Below the pieces are notes generated by a model. The model did no database searches and was not told where the DNA came from. It saw only the letters and a program-made list of their open reading frames with translations. Of a stretch of 64,000 bases of DNA, positions 20,449 through 30,542 are shown piece after piece; the first letter of the stretch is position 1, and each line of letters begins with the position of its first letter. The translations under genes and the position numbers were made by a program. Location of the stretch: NCBI GenBank assembly GCA_039105265.1, contig JAPFFF010000005.1, forward strand, positions 7,549,501 through 7,613,500. Reading direction: 5' to 3'. Source of the DNA: Tritrichomonas musculus. Its lineage: Eukaryota; Parabasalia; Tritrichomonadida; Tritrichomonadidae.

Positions 20449-21031
20449 TTTTAATAAACTATCGAATATTCAATTTTTCAATGTTTCGAACAATCATTTT
20501 TAGTAAAAAATTAATTTTAATATACCTATGTCACAAATCACATTTCAAAAATAAAATGATCAATATTATTGATAATTGATTTGTGACAAAGTTCAAAAGA
20601 ATTAATATTGGAATAAACCATTGAATTTATTTAATTAAATAAATTCAATTACAATTATTCATTCAACAATTCAAAATATATCTTTTATAATTATTATTTA
20701 GAATTTCCTTTTTTTAATTGAATATTTATATATTATTATATAGTATTCATAAATGTTACATCATGAATTTTGAATTGGGTATAGAAATTTCAGTACTCTT
20801 AACATTTCATTACATTTAGCTACAAATTTCATTAATGATTTGTGACATTTTCTAAAACTGAACAAAATAATGGAATAAAATAAATAAAATAAAGTAAATA
20901 TTAAAATATTTATATATTTGCTGAATTCACTTTTATAATATTTGTGTTTTTAATGAAAAATGTAAAATCAAATGTGACCATCAGTTTGAATTTTTGAATT
21001 AATCGGAAAAATCATAATATTTGCACTTAAA
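20449..21031. other. Divergent intergenic region between two pseudokinase genes
   Basis: 583 bp of AT-rich DNA between the starts of the 15,958-20,448 (minus) and 21,032-24,031 (plus) genes. It must hold both promoters if both are expressed. I see no recognisable motif. Confidence 0.5.
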
Positions 21032-24031
21032 ATGAAAAAAATAGAGTTCTCTCCTGGAAATAAAATAATTGATTTTTCAAAGGAAACATTTCTTGTAAGT
21101 GGATCATTAAAAAATGGAGAACAGTGTTCTGCATTATCATGCTCAGTTACATTAATTGCAAATATAGACCAATATGTTGAATCCAAACAAAATATTTATG
21201 ACATTCATAATCATTATATTAATCCATTTTTAGGATATACAATTCACGATAGCCAGATATATTTTATTTACCAAAAAGTTTGCACAAAAACATTATCAGA
21301 TTGGACTAAAAACAATTTTGAAATCACAGAAGAAAATAAAATCCAAGGATTTTCAATGATATATCAAATCTGTTATTGTATCAATTATTTACATACACAT
21401 AACGTTTTTATTGGTTCTACACCCATCCAACATATCATGCTCACAGAAGATGATAAACCTATTTTATACGGATACGGATTACAAGAAATTTTTAATGATA
21501 TTGATATATCTTTTGAAAATGACTACAAGAATGTTCTTGCAATAGCGGAATCAATTTTACCATCAACGTATAATGATGTAGATTATCATAATTTTTGCGA
21601 AAATATTATTAATTTTAATACAAAATTACCAATTTCAAGTGAAAATCTAATTTCTAAAATTGAACCAATAAAAGAATATGCCGAAAATCATTTTTCATCT
21701 CATAATGAATCAAATATAAATTCAGATTTTGATGATAGATCAATTAGTTCAGAAACCATTTCTAAAAAAAACAGCGATTATTCAATTAATCAAATCGATG
21801 ATGATTTAAGTATTCAAGGCAATGATGAAAAAAATGAAAACAATAATAATTCAAACAGCCAAGATTTTCCAAATGATAATAATAATAATGAAAATGATTT
21901 GTCCACTTATTATGATCAATTTAATGAAGAAAAAATAGATACATCAGATCCACAAAAAAATATTGAGTACTGGAAAAAAAACTTTAATGCTCTAGAATAT
22001 AATCAATTTGATCAATTAGATAAAAAAATTAAGATAATAGAAGAAACCGATAATTTTATTATATATGAGGATAATATTGTTGGCTTAAAAAATTCTTCTA
22101 TAGATTATAAAAAATGCTTAAATATAAGGAACAACAATCCAAAAACAGATGAAGCACCACAAAATATCCTTTTCCTCCTCGAACAAAATACAAAAATTGT
22201 AAAAAATTATCCAAATAAACAAGGATTAATTTTGGCATATAATTTAGAATTTACCCCTTTATTTGATTTAAGTCATGACCTTAACCCAACAGAAAAAGTC
22301 ATTATGGTTATTCGTACAATTTACTCATTGGCAATAGTCGAATCTATATATGGTTGTCATGGAATGCTTAATAAATACATGTTAGTTGTTAAAAAAACTC
22401 ATAAATCAAAAACGCCAAAAGTTAGGATTCTTTTTTCAGGCATGAGTGATATTTTAGCCAAAAAAACAGATGACATGAATTCAATCCAAAATATTTTTGA
22501 AGAAATTGAATTCAGTACTCCGATTCTTAATGAAAAAATGTCTAAATACAGTTCTTTTAGACAATTATACAAAGAATTGGTTTCAGATTTTACATGGTTT
22601 CATCAAGAAACTAATGTAAATGAGGTTGTTTTTAATATTTTTGGAAGTATAATTATAGGAAAGCATCCATTATATAATTATTTACGTCCAAAATATTATA
22701 AAGAGCTTGAATTATTTTGTGAAATGTATCATTTTAATCAAAGCTATTATGCACTTGATTCAGTTGACAATCCTGTTGTTGCAGTAAAAAGCAGAGATAA
22801 ATATAGATCAATGCAAGTTCTTTCACCAAATAGAGATCAAAATGAAGATAAAACTTCTCAGTTTCAAAAATTAAATCCAGATTCTCTGAATGATGATGAT
22901 CTTGCATATTGGGCTTATAGTGAAGTTACAGGAAATCATCTCATACAAAATGTTGAACATGGAAAACAACTTTTGAAACGTGCTAGTGAAAACTCAGCTG
23001 AAGCAAAATACTATTTATCAATATTTACAAATGATGATGACTTGTTAATGAAAGCTTGTGAAGAAAAATATTCACAGGCAATGGTGAAAATTGGTACAAA
23101 AGAAAAACTCAATCTAGAACTTATTCAGCAGGCTGTTCTTTTAGGGAATATTGATGCATTTTATTACCTTGGTTTATATTATTTCGAAAAAGAAGAATAT
23201 AAACTTGCATATGGATTTTTCTATAGAGCTGCAAGTTTAAATCAATCTGATGCCCAATGGAGAATTGCAATGATGCTAGAAAAATCTATGGTTTCTGGTA
23301 TTCAAGATTTGGAATCTGCAGAAGCATTTTATTTGGCTTCTGCAGGACAAAAAAATCCAATCGGTCTTTATCATTATGCTAGATTTGAAGAAACGTATAA
23401 AGACACAAATTGCAATCAAATTTACAAAATATCAGCAGATCTTGGTTTTTTAGATGCTCAAATCCCCGTTATTGCTTATAATGTTAGTAAAAAGGAAATG
23501 ACATTGGAAGAAATATTCAATCTTGTAGACGAAAAAGATTCCTCGATATCTACAGAACTCCTTTTTAGAATAGCTTACTCATTACCTAAAAGTAAAGAAG
23601 AAATTGCTTCAGCTTTAAGAGCCAAAGCTAAATCACAACTTAATGACAATGATACGGATAAATTTTATGCAGGCTTTGGCCTTTCTTCTGTATTTCAATG
23701 TTTGAGGGAAATGACTGAATTATCAGCGGATTGGGAATCAATAATGAGTATAGGAATAAAAAGATTATCTCCAAGTAATAAAATACTTTGTTGGGCTCAA
23801 GATTTCCCCAATCCATCAATTGATACTGTCTTTTTAATTTCAGAGGAAACTTTAATAAAAACACCAAAAGATGCAATGATAATCAGAAATAAATTTACAA
23901 AATTAGCAAGACAAAAAGAATATGCTAATGATCCATTTTTTTTATTATTCTATCTTTTGCATATCAAGGATCATCATGCTGTATTAGATTCAAGATTAGA
24001 ACAATTTGTAGAAGCAACCAAAAAAAATTAA
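21032..24031 (+). CDS. Double pseudokinase with Sel1 repeats
   Basis: 999 codons. Residues 1-235 are a degenerate kinase fold. MIYQICYCINYLHTHNVFIG holds the helix-E/catalytic-loop position but no HRD Asp, and ILYGYGL replaces DFG. An Asn/Asp-rich linker (about 245-315) follows. A second degenerate kinase (about 330-610; IRTIYSLAIVESIYGCHGML, ILFSGMSDIL) leads into Sel1/TPR-like repeats at about 655-880 (GNIDAFYYLGLYYFEKEEYK, AYGFFYRAASLNQSDAQWRI). No membrane segment is present. It lies 5 bp upstream of the next gene and in a different frame. One additional A in the 8-A run at 24,020-24,027 would make both a single reading frame of about 2,460 codons. Catalysis is unlikely; a protein-scaffold role is inferred. 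Confidence 0.8.
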   Translation: MKKIEFSPGNKIIDFSKETFLVSGSLKNGEQCSALSCSVTLIANIDQYVESKQNIYDIHNHYINPFLGYTIHDSQIYFIYQKVCTKTLSDWTKNNFEITEENKIQGFSMIYQICYCINYLHTHNVFIGSTPIQHIMLTEDDKPILYGYGLQEIFNDIDISFENDYKNVLAIAESILPSTYNDVDYHNFCENIINFNTKLPISSENLISKIEPIKEYAENHFSSHNESNINSDFDDRSISSETISKKNSDYSINQIDDDLSIQGNDEKNENNNNSNSQDFPNDNNNNENDLSTYYDQFNEEKIDTSDPQKNIEYWKKNFNALEYNQFDQLDKKIKIIEETDNFIIYEDNIVGLKNSSIDYKKCLNIRNNNPKTDEAPQNILFLLEQNTKIVKNYPNKQGLILAYNLEFTPLFDLSHDLNPTEKVIMVIRTIYSLAIVESIYGCHGMLNKYMLVVKKTHKSKTPKVRILFSGMSDILAKKTDDMNSIQNIFEEIEFSTPILNEKMSKYSSFRQLYKELVSDFTWFHQETNVNEVVFNIFGSIIIGKHPLYNYLRPKYYKELELFCEMYHFNQSYYALDSVDNPVVAVKSRDKYRSMQVLSPNRDQNEDKTSQFQKLNPDSLNDDDLAYWAYSEVTGNHLIQNVEHGKQLLKRASENSAEAKYYLSIFTNDDDLLMKACEEKYSQAMVKIGTKEKLNLELIQQAVLLGNIDAFYYLGLYYFEKEEYKLAYGFFYRAASLNQSDAQWRIAMMLEKSMVSGIQDLESAEAFYLASAGQKNPIGLYHYARFEETYKDTNCNQIYKISADLGFLDAQIPVIAYNVSKKEMTLEEIFNLVDEKDSSISTELLFRIAYSLPKSKEEIASALRAKAKSQLNDNDTDKFYAGFGLSSVFQCLREMTELSADWESIMSIGIKRLSPSNKILCWAQDFPNPSIDTVFLISEETLIKTPKDAMIIRNKFTKLARQKEYANDPFFLLFYLLHIKDHHAVLDSRLEQFVEATKKN

Positions 24032-24036
24032 GAAAA

Positions 24037-27000
24037 ATGAATTATACACCTTTTATATTCATATATGAAGGACAAAAAATTAAAGAAAACAATCCTATTG
24101 GTGATGGACGTATAAAATACCTTTTCAATTTGAAGAAAAAAGGTTTAAAAGAAATTGAAAGCAAAAAACAAAAAAGATCTGAAAAGAGAAGAAATGGAAT
24201 AAATGCACCAGAAGATTATATAGATGAATATATAGTAGCAGATAAAGATGAGATTTTATATATAATCAAGCAATATCCACAATTATTAGCTGACTCACCA
24301 TGCAAATTCTTCAAATTCTCTCAATTTTATGAACCTAATAGAAGCTTAGATGTTACTTATGACTCAATAATGAAAGCAGCTTTCCCATATACAAATTACA
24401 TTTCCATCAAAAATCAGCAAGATAAGAATGTTCAGTCTTTTCCATTTGATACAATTCAAAATACACCAAAAATTAAAATTGAACGGGCAATTAATATTAT
24501 TTCATCTCAAATAGAAATCATTTGCACTTTCTATGATGCTGATAATAAAAATCAATCATCATTAAAGTATTTCAATTTAAACCGCCAATACGAAGGAATT
24601 ATGTATGCTAAAGAAAGATATTTCGATGGTAATAACTTAGTCCAAACATTTAATATAAAAGAACTAAAACCTATTAAAGTAAATAATGATGATAAACCTC
24701 TCGAAAAATCACTTATTTTAGCTGGTATCCTTAAACAATTATTTATTATGCAGGCTATTGGATCAAAACATGGAAATATTACTAAAGAGAGCTTTGTTTT
24801 GGCTGATGATAAAATTTCCATATTTGGGTGTGATATTTTTGGGTTTTTCAATTACTACAATCCCGAAACAGATTTCCAAAATTCAAAAATTGCCCTTCAA
24901 GAAATATTGTCTGATATACCTCAAAAAACAATTGATTTATTCAACAATGAAAATGATTTCATTACTATTTATCAAACAATTATGCTTGATCCGGATGAAT
25001 ATTTATATAAAGATACACCAATTGATGAGTTTTTTGATAGACATACTCCTTTTAATTACCATGAATATGTTGACCAAATTTGTAAAATTCGAAATGATTG
25101 TGATTTCCTTTTAATTTGTATGACAATTCCGGGACAGGATTCAATAATTCAGTCCTATCATATATATGAAAATTCAACATTTCATATAGCACTTTTGTTA
25201 TCATTTATAAAAGATTCAGATGACATGTGTTTTAAGCAAATTTATAAAGATAATATAAAGCCAATATGTGAAAAAATACAATCAATTAATGAATCAGAAT
25301 TGAATGAAAAAGATCATGCTTTATATACTTATTTCAAGAGGAAAGGATATTTTCTTCAACAAGAAGATGTAGAATATCAAAGTACAATTAGTGGAAATAG
25401 AATGAAGCTAATTGAAAAAATGGAAATTATGGAAAAAGAAGCATTTTTAGATTTCCAAGAACAAAAATTACAAAATATGTCAATTAATGTTAAAAAATTG
25501 ATTCATGCTGGAGATGAAAATGTTGTTAATTTATATGGAGTTATGCATAAATATGGAATATACAATCCAAAAGATAAAGAAAAGGCTGAATATTATCTTT
25601 CTCTTGAAAAAATAATAATGCCATTTTGCCAAATTGGACAGAATCAAAGGTATAGATTTCTTTTATTAAATGAAAAAGAGTTTTCAAAGCATACTTTGTA
25701 CGATGAATATAGAAAGATTTATGAAAATGAAAAAAATATTCCTGCCGAAATTGCTGAAATTCGATGCAAAAGAAATGTTACTGAAAAAGATATTCAAAAA
25801 CTTCTTTCAATTGAAGAGATGCCATTCAAAATCGAAGCAATGTTTACTGCTGGTCTTCTTCTTCAATCAAAAGATTTACAAAAATCAAAGGAACTTCGGA
25901 GTGAGGCAATGAAAATTTATTTAAGTACCGAATGGTCAAAATTTTCTGAATCTCTTGTTTTTTTAAATGGAAATGGTTTTGTATATCCAATTTTTGAGTA
26001 TTTTAAAGATTTTCAAAATACAGCTTGGAATGAAGTTGATTTTAATGAGTTTATTAATAATGGATGCTCCTCCTATAAAAAAATTATAACACCATGGGTT
26101 TTAAATTTTGGCGAAGATTTTAACATTCCTGAAGCTGTTACACTTCAGTTAATTGAAAGAGAACAAAATGATGGAACAATATCTGTTCTTTATTCTGATT
26201 ATTCATATTGGGCACAAAAGCCAAATTTCAAAGAAAACATGTTCTTCATGTTTCATTTTGCAATCTTTCTAAAAGCACATAAATACGATAAAACGCCTGA
26301 AACAAAGAAATTTATTGCAAATATCATCAAAAAATGTGCAGATGAAAAAATAAATCCTGTGTCTGGATATTTTTATTATAAATTATTTGATTCACAGTAT
26401 ACTGAAATTGATAAAAACGAAGCCATTGAATATTTAAAGAAATCTGTTGATGGAAATTGCATCGAAGCTATTTATGCATATGGTGTTGATCTTGCAACAG
26501 GAAACTATGTTGTGCAAAATGAGCCTGCAGCAAAAATGTATTTAACACAAATTCAAAAAGAATATCCTCCTGCAAATGCATATCTTGAGGCACATCTAAG
26601 AAGAAATGTTCACAACGATGATGAGATTAGCAGTGGATCTGTTTCAGAAATGACTGAATCCATTAAATCTCGAGAACCAAACGAACATTTAGAAATGGCG
26701 AAAGATGTAGGTAAATTCATGATGAATTTCAAAGATTGGATTCCTTTGATTATGTCTATTATTAGGATTATTCAATCCTGTTCAAGTTCAATCGAAGTAC
26801 CAAAAGAAGGACAAAATACAACAACAACTGAAGCAGAAGAAAATGAAACAATCCGTAAAATCAGAAGTTTCTTTGATTGGGCAACAACAATTGTTCAAAA
26901 AATAGCTAATTCTCTTGACTTAGATTCTATCAAAAATACAGAATCATCTATTCTTATTTCGGTTTTATTTACGTTTTTCTTTACTTTTATGATATTTTCA

Positions 27001-28419
27001 TTTAACACAAATGCTTTTAATTCTTTTAAGATGCTAGTAGCATGCACAATATTCATCCCATTTTCATTTGGAATTGCAGCTGTTAACAAAACCTGGGGTA
27101 TAGTATTGTTGATAATTGGTATTGTTCTTTTGTGCCTATCTGGAATAGTTGCCTTTTTAATTAGAAAAAGAAATGTGTTTATACAAAATTTAATGAAAAA
27201 AATATCAAATTTAAACGTATTTCTTAAATATATACTTGGATTAATTCTACTTCCACTCACTGATATTCTTCTATTTGGAAGTTATTTAGAAAGATTAATT
27301 CCAGGTGCTGCCCATAAACTAGTTAAAAAGCATGAAATTATGACAGCAAAGCAGCTTAAAAAAGATTCATTTATTATCATCATTATTGCATTTGTAGTCA
27401 TTGATTTATTTGTTTTATCTGTTATTACTGCAAATACATTATATATTATAATAACTGTTTTGCTCTTAGTTGTTTTAATTATCTTAGGGATCCTTATAGC
27501 TGTCCTAAAAATTGATATTAAACGAATTAGGGTGACCATTAATGAAATATGGATGTATGGATTTGTTTTGATTGCAGAATCAATTGTCATGGTAATTATT
27601 GATCATTTAACTGATGATGAAGATGAAATGAATAAATATGTAAAAGCAATCTCGAGCATTATGTTAGTTATATATCCGTTAATTTTAATGTTCTTTTTCA
27701 CATACAAGTTGTATCATATTTGGAGTGTCACACATCCAACATATTTCAGAATTTGGATTCGTAGTACCATTTCTTTTATTGCGCATTTCGGGGAAACAGT
27801 GAAAGCTAGGTATTTTTATTGGACAGTTATTGACTATGCTTATCATATTATCTTCTCAATTGCTTCTGCTTACGGTGGTCCCATTGTCAATATTATTGTT
27901 ACAATAATTTATATTATAGTGATTCTTCTACTTCGCCCTTTTCTAATGGTTTCTGATAATATATTAACAATTGGAGAACCAATAATTGTTTGCCTTCTAA
28001 ATATTTTACTTCTTGCAACAAATAAAGCAAGAAATGCTGGCATCGCTTTGGGAATCGTGTTCTTAATCTTAGCATTTGTTCCTGCTATTGCTTCTCTTGT
28101 TTGGTACATTATAAAAGAGAGAGGGCATGAATTTGATTTTTTAAAGAAAGACATGATTCATGAATATGATAGAGTTGAACAAAAAGAAGGATTAAATGTA
28201 GTTAGCGGCGTTTCTGAAATTGTTGGTTATGATGATTATAAACATTTGTATACAGTATGGCCAGGAGAATTCACTGAGGCTGACATTCCTGAATTAGATT
28301 TTAAAAATAGATTAATTGAAACATATGGAAAAGATGACTTTATTTTAATTAATGCAGCTGCTCTGATGATTGGTTATTGCATGATGTATCTTTGGATAGG
28401 AATTAGATATCTTGCATAA
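24037..28419 (+). CDS. Pseudokinase/Sel1 protein with a multi-pass C-terminal membrane domain
   Basis: 1460 codons. Residues 1-340 resemble the eroded kinase fold of its neighbour (GILKQLFIMQAIGSKHGNIT; ISIFGCDIFGFF at the DFG position). About 450-900 hold Sel1-like helical repeats (AIEYLKKSVDGNCIEAIYAY). A low-complexity linker is followed by ten or more hydrophobic helices from about 985 to 1390, for example LFTFFFTFMIFSF, GIVLLIIGIVLLCLSGIVAF, FIIIIIAFVVIDLFVLSVI and IVNIIVTIIYIIVILLL. The last is at the C-terminus (ALMIGYCMMYLWIGI). The membrane domain is not one I recognise. It suggests a membrane-tethered receptor-like scaffold, with the kinase-derived part facing the cytosol. The ATG overlaps the A-rich junction with the preceding gene, so the start may be artificial. 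Confidence 0.8.
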   Translation: MNYTPFIFIYEGQKIKENNPIGDGRIKYLFNLKKKGLKEIESKKQKRSEKRRNGINAPEDYIDEYIVADKDEILYIIKQYPQLLADSPCKFFKFSQFYEPNRSLDVTYDSIMKAAFPYTNYISIKNQQDKNVQSFPFDTIQNTPKIKIERAINIISSQIEIICTFYDADNKNQSSLKYFNLNRQYEGIMYAKERYFDGNNLVQTFNIKELKPIKVNNDDKPLEKSLILAGILKQLFIMQAIGSKHGNITKESFVLADDKISIFGCDIFGFFNYYNPETDFQNSKIALQEILSDIPQKTIDLFNNENDFITIYQTIMLDPDEYLYKDTPIDEFFDRHTPFNYHEYVDQICKIRNDCDFLLICMTIPGQDSIIQSYHIYENSTFHIALLLSFIKDSDDMCFKQIYKDNIKPICEKIQSINESELNEKDHALYTYFKRKGYFLQQEDVEYQSTISGNRMKLIEKMEIMEKEAFLDFQEQKLQNMSINVKKLIHAGDENVVNLYGVMHKYGIYNPKDKEKAEYYLSLEKIIMPFCQIGQNQRYRFLLLNEKEFSKHTLYDEYRKIYENEKNIPAEIAEIRCKRNVTEKDIQKLLSIEEMPFKIEAMFTAGLLLQSKDLQKSKELRSEAMKIYLSTEWSKFSESLVFLNGNGFVYPIFEYFKDFQNTAWNEVDFNEFINNGCSSYKKIITPWVLNFGEDFNIPEAVTLQLIEREQNDGTISVLYSDYSYWAQKPNFKENMFFMFHFAIFLKAHKYDKTPETKKFIANIIKKCADEKINPVSGYFYYKLFDSQYTEIDKNEAIEYLKKSVDGNCIEAIYAYGVDLATGNYVVQNEPAAKMYLTQIQKEYPPANAYLEAHLRRNVHNDDEISSGSVSEMTESIKSREPNEHLEMAKDVGKFMMNFKDWIPLIMSIIRIIQSCSSSIEVPKEGQNTTTTEAEENETIRKIRSFFDWATTIVQKIANSLDLDSIKNTESSILISVLFTFFFTFMIFSFNTNAFNSFKMLVACTIFIPFSFGIAAVNKTWGIVLLIIGIVLLCLSGIVAFLIRKRNVFIQNLMKKISNLNVFLKYILGLILLPLTDILLFGSYLERLIPGAAHKLVKKHEIMTAKQLKKDSFIIIIIAFVVIDLFVLSVITANTLYIIITVLLLVVLIILGILIAVLKIDIKRIRVTINEIWMYGFVLIAESIVMVIIDHLTDDEDEMNKYVKAISSIMLVIYPLILMFFFTYKLYHIWSVTHPTYFRIWIRSTISFIAHFGETVKARYFYWTVIDYAYHIIFSIASAYGGPIVNIIVTIIYIIVILLLRPFLMVSDNILTIGEPIIVCLLNILLLATNKARNAGIALGIVFLILAFVPAIASLVWYIIKERGHEFDFLKKDMIHEYDRVEQKEGLNVVSGVSEIVGYDDYKHLYTVWPGEFTEADIPELDFKNRLIETYGKDDFILINAAALMIGYCMMYLWIGIRYLA

Positions 28420-28547
28420 AATATTTTTTTTACTTTTTTGGCTTTTTTAATAAAAAACTTTAACACTTTAATGGTGTATTTTAACCTTGACAAAAATATG
28501 CATTTTCCGATACTCAAAAGGGATATATATATTTTTTTGATTAAATA
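28420..28547. other. Short AT-rich spacer
   Basis: The 3' flank of the membrane pseudokinase gene, with a poly-T run after the stop codon and no coding signal. Confidence 0.4.
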
Positions 28548-28700
28548 TTGAAATTGATAAAAAATCAAGGACTGGAGTAAACGGCAATCATATAAAAGTT
28601 TATGGATACAATAAAAGTTTCCTTTTTGTTTTTGATGATAAAAATGATTGTTCTCAACGTTTGCTGAAAAATATAATCAGTGCATTAGCAAATAATAGAT
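28548..28700 (+). pseudogene. Duplicated C-terminal tail of the 15,958-20,448 gene
   Basis: The plus strand encodes KSRTGVNGNHIKVYGYNKSF and FVFDDKNDCS, nearly the same as the end of the giant pseudokinase protein (KSRTEVNGNHIKVYGSKKSF, FVFDDQNDCS). A frame change then follows, although the DNA similarity continues to the stop. The 3' flank is duplicated too. It is an inverted partial duplicate about 12.6 kb from its source, with only the last 45 or so codons kept. Confidence 0.75.
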
Positions 28701-28798
28701 CAATAATATATTAAATAAACAGAATTTTTATCTATAAATATATCAATAATAAGCTTTTTTTTTTTTTTCAGATAAAAAAGTTAACGGAATCTGACTTA

Positions 28799-28998
28799 CA
28801 GTAAGTTGAAATGTCTTGGACTATGGAAAAGATCGAATTGTCTTGGACCGCTTGAAAAATTTGAATCAACTCATTGAAAATGATATAAAAAACAAATAAA
28901 AATTTTCAAAGAATTTATTTTAATTTTCATTAGCCTCATACAAAATTTTCAGGCGGTCCAAGACAATTTGAATCGGTCTAAGATGTTTCAACATACTG
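28799..28998. mobile_element. 200-bp mariner-type MITE with TA target duplication
   Basis: The ends are CAGTAAGTTGAAATGTCTTG and its imperfect complement (ending CAACATACTG), flanked by TA at 28,797-28,798 and 28,999-29,000. A second pair of inverted blocks (AATTGTCTTGGACCGCTTG and its complement) extends the terminal repeats to about 60 bp. CAGT ends and a TA target are the Tc1/mariner signature. The homologous flank at about 15,840-15,850 reads straight across with a single TA, a natural empty site. The element therefore inserted after the duplication of this flank. Confidence 0.75.
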
Positions 28999-29110
28999 TA
29001 CCAATTTTCCAAACTTAAGGATTGAATGGTTTATTATTTTCCAAATTAAAAAAATTATCAGCCACAAAAGGTAGTATTTTCTAATCATCAAGCAAAAGCC
29101 TAGTCAAAAT

Positions 29111-29323
29111 ATAACAATAAAAATTCAATAAGAAATGATTGTTCAACTTTGACTGAAAAATTTATATTTGTTTAGCATTTATAACAGTTTACAATTATAA
29201 TAAATTCACAAAAGAATTCAAAAATAATAAAATATTCCACAAGAAATGGTTAAAAAAAAAAAATAAAAAAGGTTGTTAAATTAAAATTTTTACTTTTGTT
29301 TTTCAATTGTTATTTTGATGTAT
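29111..29323. other. Intergenic, AT-rich
   Basis: Nothing recognised. It lies between the duplicated flank and the aldo/keto reductase pseudogene. Confidence 0.4.
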
Positions 29324-30352
29324 TTATGTTTCTTTCTTAAGTTGATTCATTGAGAACATAGAATTTGAATGATTCCATGTCATAGGACCCGACAACTTAT
29401 GAGGAATATATAATTCTTTGAGATAATCTATTTCTTCTTTTGTCAATTGTATTTTAACAGAACGGGCAGCTGATTCAATATGCGATTTTATCGTTGCTGC
29501 AAAAATTGGGACAGCTTTCTTATGATGGAACCAAGCAAGTGAAATTTCGGCCATAGAAACTCCTTTCTTCTTTGAAACTTCTTCAACTCGTTCAATGATT
29601 CCACGATTTATGTCAATGACGCCATTATATTTTGCTTGTGAAGCTGTATCTGTTTCCGAACGTTTTGTTTTTTCTCCAAGATGTCTTGAAAGTCTTCCTG
29701 CTGCAAGAGGACTGTATGGAGTTAATGCAATGTTTTCTTCTTGACAAAATGGAAACATTTCTCGTTCATCTTCTCGCATTACTAAGTTGTAATGACTTTG
29801 AACTGAGATAAATGATTCAATTCCTTTTGAACGTGCATATGCATTAGCTTTTGCAAGTTGTCATGCATGACAGTTCGAAATTCCAATATATTTAATTTTA
29901 CCTTCTTTGATGAATTCATGGAAACTTTCTAAATATTCATTGATCGAATTTTTATAGTCCCACCAATGAAGAATATAAAGATCAATATATTCAACTTGTA
30001 ATCGTCGTAATGAATTATTCAGACATTCTTTTACATAACCATGAACACTCATTCCTTCTTTATCTGGATATGCACCTTTTGGTGCAATTTTGGTGGCAAT
30101 AATATATTCGTTCCTTGGTCTCAGTTCTTTCAATATTCTACCTGTATATTTTTCACTCGTTCAATTTTGATAAACCATCGATGTATCAAAAAAGTTGATC
30201 CCTTCATCAAGTGCATATTTAATGATCTCTTTAGATTCTTCATAAGATAAGCACCATATATGTTGTCCATTCTGTGAATCACCAAAACCCATGCAGCCAA
30301 GGCAAAGTTTTGAAACTTTTAAATCTGAGTTCCCAAGTTTTATATATTCCAT
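29324..30352 (-). pseudogene. Aldo/keto reductase with two in-frame TGA codons
   Basis: One frame of about 342 codons runs from ATG 30,352 (MEYIKLGNSDLKVSKLCLG) to TAA at 29,324. It reads as a full-length NADPH-dependent aldo/keto reductase of the YhdN/perakine-reductase type. The catalytic tetrad is present: Asp in FFDTS, Tyr in MVYQN, Lys in IATKI and His in LHWWD. So are the NADPH-binding end (GVSMAEISLAWFHHKKAVPI) and the usual C-terminus. Two TGA codons interrupt it, one at 30,161-30,163 just after the catalytic Tyr and one at 29,861-29,863 after SNCHA, where the family usually has Trp. There are no frameshifts. It is a young pseudogene, or a gene needing TGA read-through, which is less likely under the standard code used by trichomonads. 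An upstream in-frame ATG at 30,454 would add 34 codons without homology. Confidence 0.8.
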
Positions 30353-30542
30353 ATAAAAGAGTGATATATTTTTTATTTCCGAAAAGATTAAAGCACAACC
30401 GTAAATAACAGTTTTTATCTCTGAAAAATTTACCTTAAATAACAATAAATACAAATTTTTAATGTAATGTAGTTGTTGTATTCAATATATTTAATGCGAA
30501 TAAACTTTTTGAATATATAAAAAATTGGTTAGGGTTGACTGT

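Noticed and set aside
24552-28154. Several minus-strand open frames of 80-120 codons inside the large plus-strand genes
   Set aside because: They are shadows of long, domain-bearing plus-strand frames.
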